64,000 bases of DNA. It comes from Mitsuokella jalaludinii DSM 13811. Its GTDB lineage: Bacteria; Bacillota; Negativicutes; Selenomonadales; Selenomonadaceae. The stretch covers positions 124,001 through 188,000 of the forward strand of contig NZ_JNKR01000001.1 in the NCBI RefSeq assembly GCF_000702905.1, given 5' to 3'. Position 1 is the stretch's first letter, and the number at the start of each line of letters is the position of its first letter. The translations under genes and the position numbers were made by a program. Below the pieces are notes generated by a model. It saw only the letters and a list, made by a program, of their open reading frames with translations, ran no database searches and had not been told where the DNA came from. Of the stretch, positions 59,532 to 64,000 are shown in pieces.

Positions 59532-60410
59532 TCATTTCGTCTGCAGGAAGTGGCGCACCGCGCCGATGAGATTCGCATCGTTGCCAAACTCAGCCGTGCG
59601 GACGTCGGGGCGGATTCTGGCGACCTTAACGCGTTCCAAGATCGCATCGATTGCTTCCTGGATGGCAGGAACGAAGTCCTCACGGGCACTGATGCCGCCG
59701 CCGATGACGAAGCATTCCGGGTCGTACGAGTACTGGATGTTGTAGATGGCGCGTGCCAGAGACTCTATCATCTGCTTGACGGCCTTTGCCGCCTCCGCAT
59801 CACCCTCTCCGGCCAGTGCAAAGACCTTGCGCCCATCGAGGCTGTGGTCTGGAAGACCTTTCAGTCGCTCGCAGAGACGCGCGATATTCTCTGTCGAGCC
59901 AGCGGTGCTGAGGATTGTGGCACCATCGTCGCCGACCATGTAGCCGAATTCACCGCCGTGGAGATGCGCGCCGTGGTGAACGCGGCCATCCTTGACGATG
60001 GCGCCGCCGACGCCACTGCCGATGACGAAAAACGCGACATCCTTGCAGTCCTTGGCGATGCCAATCCAAGTCTCGCCGAGCGCCGCGCAGTTCGCATCGT
60101 TCTCCATCGCGACGGGCAATCCGAGCACATCTGCCATCGCTGACTTGATGTCAAAGTCATGGATGTACGGGATAGCGCTCGAACCACCGATGACGCCACG
60201 GGCATCGTCCACTGCACCGGGCATGGAGAAGGCTGCGCCGCTGAAAGCATGCCCCTTTTTGAGTTTCGCCTTCGTCTGCCTGAGCCCCTCGTAGAATCCC
60301 TCGAGGTCAGATGGCGTCTTGAACGAGCCCTTATCCTCAACCGTTCCATCTTCCTGCACGACAGCGTACTTCACGCTGCTGCCACCGACGTCAAAAGCTA
60401 GAATTGCCAT
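59532..60410 (-). CDS. ROK family sugar kinase (BglK-like)
   Basis: The 292-residue kinase has the ATP motif AFDVGGSSVKYAVV, SMPGAVDDARGVIGG, ENDANCAALGETWIG, VIGSGVGGAIVKDG and GGGISAREDF. The zinc motif (CxCGxxGC) is absent: GGEFGYMVGDDGATIL takes its place, as in beta-glucoside kinases, and the ending GAVRHFLQ also resembles BglK. It phosphorylates a hexose or disaccharide. The ATG at 60410 follows AGAGG. Gene order manA-ROK-gntR and GH1 remnant recalls B. subtilis gmuFERD. Confidence 0.85.
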   Translation of the reverse strand: MAILAFDVGGSSVKYAVVQEDGTVEDKGSFKTPSDLEGFYEGLRQTKAKLKKGHAFSGAAFSMPGAVDDARGVIGGSSAIPYIHDFDIKSAMADVLGLPVAMENDANCAALGETWIGIAKDCKDVAFFVIGSGVGGAIVKDGRVHHGAHLHGGEFGYMVGDDGATILSTAGSTENIARLCERLKGLPDHSLDGRKVFALAGEGDAEAAKAVKQMIESLARAIYNIQYSYDPECFVIGGGISAREDFVPAIQEAIDAILERVKVARIRPDVRTAEFGNDANLIGAVRHFLQTK

Positions 60411-60575
60411 ACTCAACATCCTCTCAATAAACATTTTTTCTATTTCATCGTATTTATTATTATAATAAAGCATCTAACTAATGTCAACTATAAAATATAT
60501 CTTTTGTATTTATAACAAATTATATAAAAGACACCTTTTCACTGCGGAAAAAGTGTCCCAAAAGCAAATCCTATT

Positions 60576-61538
60576 TTATATCTTGCTGAGGACCAGGCGT
60601 GCCTTGCCCATCAGCGTGTAGGCACCGAGGCCAGCAGGCAGGAAAGAAGTCTCCCCCTTCTTGAAGGTCAGCTCCACATCACCGGCCTGCAGCTGCACGC
60701 TGCCGTCGAGCACCGTGAAGCTCTGGAACGAATCCTCGCCAGCCGTCAGATGGCTCGTGCCGTCAATCTCGAGCTCATAGACGGTGAAGTACTCGCACGA
60801 TGCGAGCAGACGGGCCTGGGTATCCACAAAGATATCGATGGGTGCATCGAGACGCGGGCACTCCTTGACGGGCTCGAGGTTCGTGACGTCGATGGCCTTC
60901 TTGACGTGGAGCTCACGCGGCTTGCCGTCCTTGCCGAGGCGGCCATAGTCATAGACGCGGTACGTCGTGTTGGAATTCTGCTGGATCTCGCAGATGATGA
61001 TGCCCTTGCCGATGGCGTGCAGTGTGCCCGAGGCGATGAAAAAGACATCCCCCTTGTGAACGGGTACCTGGTTGCAGACCTCGAGCAGCGTGTTATCGGC
61101 GATGCGCTTCTCGAATTCCTCCTTCGAGATGGCGTGCTTGAAGCCATAGATCAGCGTGGCGCCCGGCTCGCAGTCGACGATGTACCACATCTCCGTCTTG
61201 CCGTACTCGCCTTCGACACGCATGGCGTAATCGTTGTCCGGATGGACCTGCACCGAGAGGTTGTCCTTCGCATCGATGAGCTTGATGAGCAGCGGGAAGT
61301 ACGGGAACTTCTTCGCGTGCTCGCCGAGGACAGCGGGGCCCGCCTCATCGAGATACGACTTGAGCGTGCGGCCCGCCTCCGGACCATTCTCGATGATGCT
61401 CATGCCATCCTTGTGGCAGGCGAGTTCCCACGACTCCGAGACCTTCTCGAGGTCCGTCTTCTTGCCGTAATCCGTCTTGAGCTTCGTGCCGCCCCAGATG
61501 TAATCCTTGAGCGGTGCCTGTAATTTCATTGGATACAA
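60576..61538 (-). CDS. manA: Class I mannose-6-phosphate isomerase
   Basis: The cupin enzyme of about 320 residues interconverts mannose-6-phosphate and fructose-6-phosphate. It has QAPLKDYIWGGTKLKTDYGK, LIKLIDAKDNLSVQVHPDNDYA (zinc ligands), GKTEMWYIVDCEPGA, GDVFFIASGTLHAIGKGIIICEIQQNSNTTYRVYDYGR (second zinc His and catalytic site). The start is placed at TTG 61538, nine bases after AGGGGGG; ATG at 61529 (MKLQAPL) is nearly as good. It heads the sugar locus with the ROK kinase. Confidence 0.94.
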   Translation of the reverse strand: MYPMKLQAPLKDYIWGGTKLKTDYGKKTDLEKVSESWELACHKDGMSIIENGPEAGRTLKSYLDEAGPAVLGEHAKKFPYFPLLIKLIDAKDNLSVQVHPDNDYAMRVEGEYGKTEMWYIVDCEPGATLIYGFKHAISKEEFEKRIADNTLLEVCNQVPVHKGDVFFIASGTLHAIGKGIIICEIQQNSNTTYRVYDYGRLGKDGKPRELHVKKAIDVTNLEPVKECPRLDAPIDIFVDTQARLLASCEYFTVYELEIDGTSHLTAGEDSFQSFTVLDGSVQLQAGDVELTFKKGETSFLPAGLGAYTLMGKARLVLSKI

Positions 61539-61697
61539 ATCATCAACCCCCCTATGATGTCGAGCAAACAAGCCATTCTTCATGACTCCGATGCAACTAT
61601 GCCTCTATTATACGGAATTGCAATTGCCACGTCAATAAAAGATTATGTCTTTTTATATATTAAAAAATATCCTATTCATGCGCGTACCTTTTGCACG

Positions 61698-61745
61698 CAA
61701 AGAAGACTCCGCTCAACTCCAAGCGGAGTCAGGCGAAGTCTTCTT
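61698..61745 (-). terminator. Terminator of rng
   Basis: GACTCCGCT and AGCGGAGTC pair, extended by outer AAGAAGACT/AGTCTTCTT on the minus strand. Confidence 0.8.
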
Positions 61746-61754
61746 TATCTCACT

Positions 61755-63197
61755 TCAGCTCTGCTGCAAGATGGTGTAGTTCTCTGGATGCATGCCGGGC
61801 TTGACGGTGACTTTGATGTCGGTGCCGAACTCGGCGGCGAGGTTCATCATGAGCTGGTTTGCCTGGAGCTCTTCGGCGACGGTCTCGTGGACTTCGATCT
61901 CGTAGCCCTCGCGCGCGTGGGATTTGCGCTCCATGCGGCGGATGTCGCGGCTGATGCGGATGGCGACGGTCTCGGGCGACTCGATGCGGCCGCGGCCGTG
62001 GCAGATGGGACACTCGCTGTAGACGATGCTGTCGATGTTCTGGCGCGTCTTCTTGCGCGTGATCTCGACGAGCCCGAGGCTCGTGATATCGACAATATTC
62101 GTCTTCGTGCGGTCATGCTTGACCTGCCCGCGCATGTAGGCGAGCAGCTCTTCTTTCTGCGACTCTTTCTCCATGTCGATGAAGTCGACGATGATGATGC
62201 CTCCGATGTCGCGCAGGCGAATCTGCTTGAGGATCTCGGCAGCGGCCTCGAGGTTTGTCTGGTAGACAGTGTCGCCGAGATTCGTCTTGCCGACGTACTT
62301 GCCCGTGTTGACGTCAATGACGGTCAGAGCTTCTGTCTTATCGATGACGAGGAAGCCGCCCGATTTGAGCTCGACCTCGCGGGCACCGAGCTTATCGATC
62401 TCCTCCTCGATGTGGTACGCCTTGAATATCGGCGTCTTCGCCTCGTAATAGCGGATGCGGCCGACGAGCTCCGGCGAGATAGCCTCGACGAGGCTGCAGA
62501 CGCGCTGGTAGGCCTCTTTGTCGTCGATGACGAGCTCATCGACATCTGCGCTGAAGCGGTCGCGCACAAGGCGTATGAGGAGGTCAGCGTCGCGGTAGAG
62601 GAGCGCGGAGCCCTTCGACTTGAGCCTGTAGCGCGCGAGGATGGACTCCCAGAGCCGCACGAGGTAGCGCACGTCAGCGGCGAGGTTCTCCTCGCTCTGG
62701 CCCGCGGCGACCGTGCGGATGATGAGCCCCATGCCCTTGGGGCAGATGCGCTCAGCGATCGCGTGCAGGCGCGCACGCTCCGCCTCGTCCTCAATGCGCC
62801 GCGACATGCCGATGTAGGCGGCTGTCGGCATCAGGACGACGTTGCGCCCCGGCAAGGAGATGTGCATCGTCGCGCGCGGCCCCTTCGTGCCGATGGCGTC
62901 CTTGACAATCTGGATGGGCAGGCTCTGCCCGATGTGGATGCGCGCGTTCTGCGGCATGGACTCGATTGTCTCGTGTGGCAGGCCGTCGCCGATGTACAGG
63001 AAGGCGTTCTTCCCGGTGCCGATGTCGACAAAGGCGGCCTGCATGCCCGGCAGGACGTTCTGCACGCGCCCCTTGTAGATGTTGCCGACGAGATGCGAAT
63101 GCGAGGAACGCTCCATCTCCACCGCCTGCAGCTCGCCGTCCTCGAGGATGGCCATGCAAGTCTCCTCTGGCACCATATTCACGATGATGGATCTCAT
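61755..63197 (-). CDS. rng: Ribonuclease G/E family endoribonuclease
   Basis: 480 residues with an N-terminal S1 domain (HLVGNIYKGRVQNVLPGMQAAFVDIGTGKNAFLYIGD), an interspersed RNase H-like region, and the DNase I-like catalytic core with IDVNTGKYVG and GGIIIVDFIDME. The zinc-link motif CPICHGRGRI (CPxCxGxG) and C-terminal MNLAAEFG follow. It cuts single-stranded AU-rich RNA in rRNA/mRNA processing. GAGTGAGGTGACGTT precedes the ATG. It follows the TIGR03936-type gene, a standard pairing in Firmicutes and Negativicutes. Confidence 0.95.
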   Translation of the reverse strand: MRSIIVNMVPEETCMAILEDGELQAVEMERSSHSHLVGNIYKGRVQNVLPGMQAAFVDIGTGKNAFLYIGDGLPHETIESMPQNARIHIGQSLPIQIVKDAIGTKGPRATMHISLPGRNVVLMPTAAYIGMSRRIEDEAERARLHAIAERICPKGMGLIIRTVAAGQSEENLAADVRYLVRLWESILARYRLKSKGSALLYRDADLLIRLVRDRFSADVDELVIDDKEAYQRVCSLVEAISPELVGRIRYYEAKTPIFKAYHIEEEIDKLGAREVELKSGGFLVIDKTEALTVIDVNTGKYVGKTNLGDTVYQTNLEAAAEILKQIRLRDIGGIIIVDFIDMEKESQKEELLAYMRGQVKHDRTKTNIVDITSLGLVEITRKKTRQNIDSIVYSECPICHGRGRIESPETVAIRISRDIRRMERKSHAREGYEIEVHETVAEELQANQLMMNLAAEFGTDIKVTVKPGMHPENYTILQQS

Positions 63198-63253
63198 AAC
63201 GTCACCTCACTCCAATCCTTGATGTTTCGATTCCCAGATGTGAATGCCTGTGC

Positions 63254-64000
63254 TCAGGCAAGGTCAATGAGCTTCTTGCCGTGGCCGAAAATGCCCTGGC
63301 GCTCAATGCGGGCCGCAGCCGGATTTACGGCGAGCTCGAAGTCCTTGGCGATCAGCGAGAGGACTTCGAGCGGCTTGACGCTGCCCGACTGCGTGATGAC
63401 GATGTCCATCGTCATCTGCAGCTCGCCGTCTGCCACGGCAAAGGCGACCGGCTCCTTCATGTACTGCTTCGTCTCGATGTCGCGCGTCTTTTTCGGCGTC
63501 ACGCGATGCCAGACGGCCTCCGCCGCCTTATTGTAGGCATCGATGCTCGCCCTTGCCTGCGCCTCTGTGCCAGCAAACGGCACGCGCAAGATGTAGATGG
63601 CCTCGTCGGCCTCCGACATCAGGGCCTTGTGCTTGCCGCGGATCTCGCGAAGCTTCAAGAGCTTGGCGCCCGGCGGCAGTTCCTTCTGCAGGCGGTCAAA
63701 GATCTCGGGCTGACACAAGGGCTTCGTGAGCTCAAAGTCCATGTACTCCGAAGCGCTCGTGACACCGAGCGAGAGCGCCGAGGCGAAGGCCACCTTCATG
63801 TGCGGGTTGAAGCCCTCAGAATAGGCCATCGGCAGCTTGGCGCGGTCAAATGCGCGCAGGAAGAGGTTCGCATAGTCGAGATGCGAGACGTAACGGAGCT
63901 CCTCTCCCTTCGTGATCTCGGCGCGCCATGCGTAGAGCGTGCGCGGGCGGCCGGGGCCCTTCGGGTCATGCGCGGGAACCTGCTTGCTCTCCTGTTTCGC
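63254..64000 (-). CDS. TIGR03936/DUF2344 radical-SAM-associated protein (partial, 5' end outside window)
   Basis: The visible 248 residues begin with a linker (KQESKQVPAHDPKGPGRPR), then the TIGR03936 domain: EITKGEELRYVSHLDYANLFLRAF, AYSEGFNPHMKVAFASALSLGVTS, EYMDFEL, LPPGAKLLKLREI, and C-terminal GKKLIDLA. The family occurs beside or fused to B12-binding radical SAM proteins (TIGR03960) next to rng. The open frame continues past the window end, so the radical SAM part may be fused upstream. Exact function is unknown; links to ribosome/tRNA modification are proposed for the pair. Confidence 0.85.
   Translation of the reverse strand, partial: AKQESKQVPAHDPKGPGRPRTLYAWRAEITKGEELRYVSHLDYANLFLRAFDRAKLPMAYSEGFNPHMKVAFASALSLGVTSASEYMDFELTKPLCQPEIFDRLQKELPPGAKLLKLREIRGKHKALMSEADEAIYILRVPFAGTEAQARASIDAYNKAAEAVWHRVTPKKTRDIETKQYMKEPVAFAVADGELQMTMDIVITQSGSVKPLEVLSLIAKDFELAVNPAAARIERQGIFGHGKKLIDLA

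Overview
The window is a chromosomal segment of about 57% G+C from a diderm firmicute of the class Negativicutes, most like Selenomonadaceae (Selenomonas/Mitsuokella type). This is inferred from gene content and layout: a Firmicutes-style carD-yacL-ispD-ispF-cysE-cysS-mrnC-thyX-rlmB-sigH cluster with a T-box leader, a glg operon with separate glgC and glgD plus a GH13-GH77 fusion, and frequent GTG/TTG starts behind strong ribosome binding sites. No tRNA, rRNA, CRISPR array, insertion sequence or prophage was seen. Almost every gene is ordinary chromosomal sequence.

Layout. 1-1.7 kb: the start of a modA-type molybdate/tungstate binding lipoprotein behind a compact Moco/Tuco-like riboswitch, and an exported cobalt chelatase (cbiK) behind a cobalamin riboswitch. 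1.7-10.1 kb (minus strand): sigH, rlmB, thyX, mrnC, cysS, cysE (with a cysteine T-box), ispF, ispD, yacL, carD. 10.3-17 kb: a secreted LPP20-like protein, gpsA, tcdA, ftsZ, an independent small transcript encoding a 19-residue hydrophobic peptide, an EamA transporter and a GntP-type permease. 17.4-24.2 kb: an orphan GltD-like oxidoreductase, a frameshifted PAS-GGDEF-EAL-PAS gene, a 5'-truncated deacetylase, a flavodoxin, a ThiT-like S component and an Fsr-like exporter.

24.3-32.6 kb: holA, gdhA and a competence operon comEA-comEC-helicase, where the helicase is a UvrD/Rep-type enzyme with an embedded DEDDh exonuclease. 33-41 kb: brnQ, serA (with a serine T-box), serC, a DeoR regulator, and an operon of a DUF4127 protein with an uncharacterised protein. 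41.4-53.7 kb: a complete glycogen operon transcribed glgC-glgD-glgP-glgB-glgA-GH13/GH77. glgC carries an in-frame amber stop. GlgB carries a roughly 136-residue Lys/Ala-rich histone-H1-like tail with an AT-hook.

54-64 kb: a Tat-exported amidase, a second DeoR regulator, an SbmA/BacA-type ABC exporter, a coiled-coil membrane protein, a decayed beta-glucoside/glucomannan-like locus (manA, ROK kinase, GntR regulator and a deleted GH1 remnant, the same gene set as Bacillus gmuF-E-R-D), RNase G and a partial TIGR03936/DUF2344 protein.

The items most worth follow-up are the GlgB tail, the standalone 19-residue peptide unit, the glgC nonsense codon, the helicase-exonuclease chimera, the Tuco-like leader and the decayed gmu-like locus.
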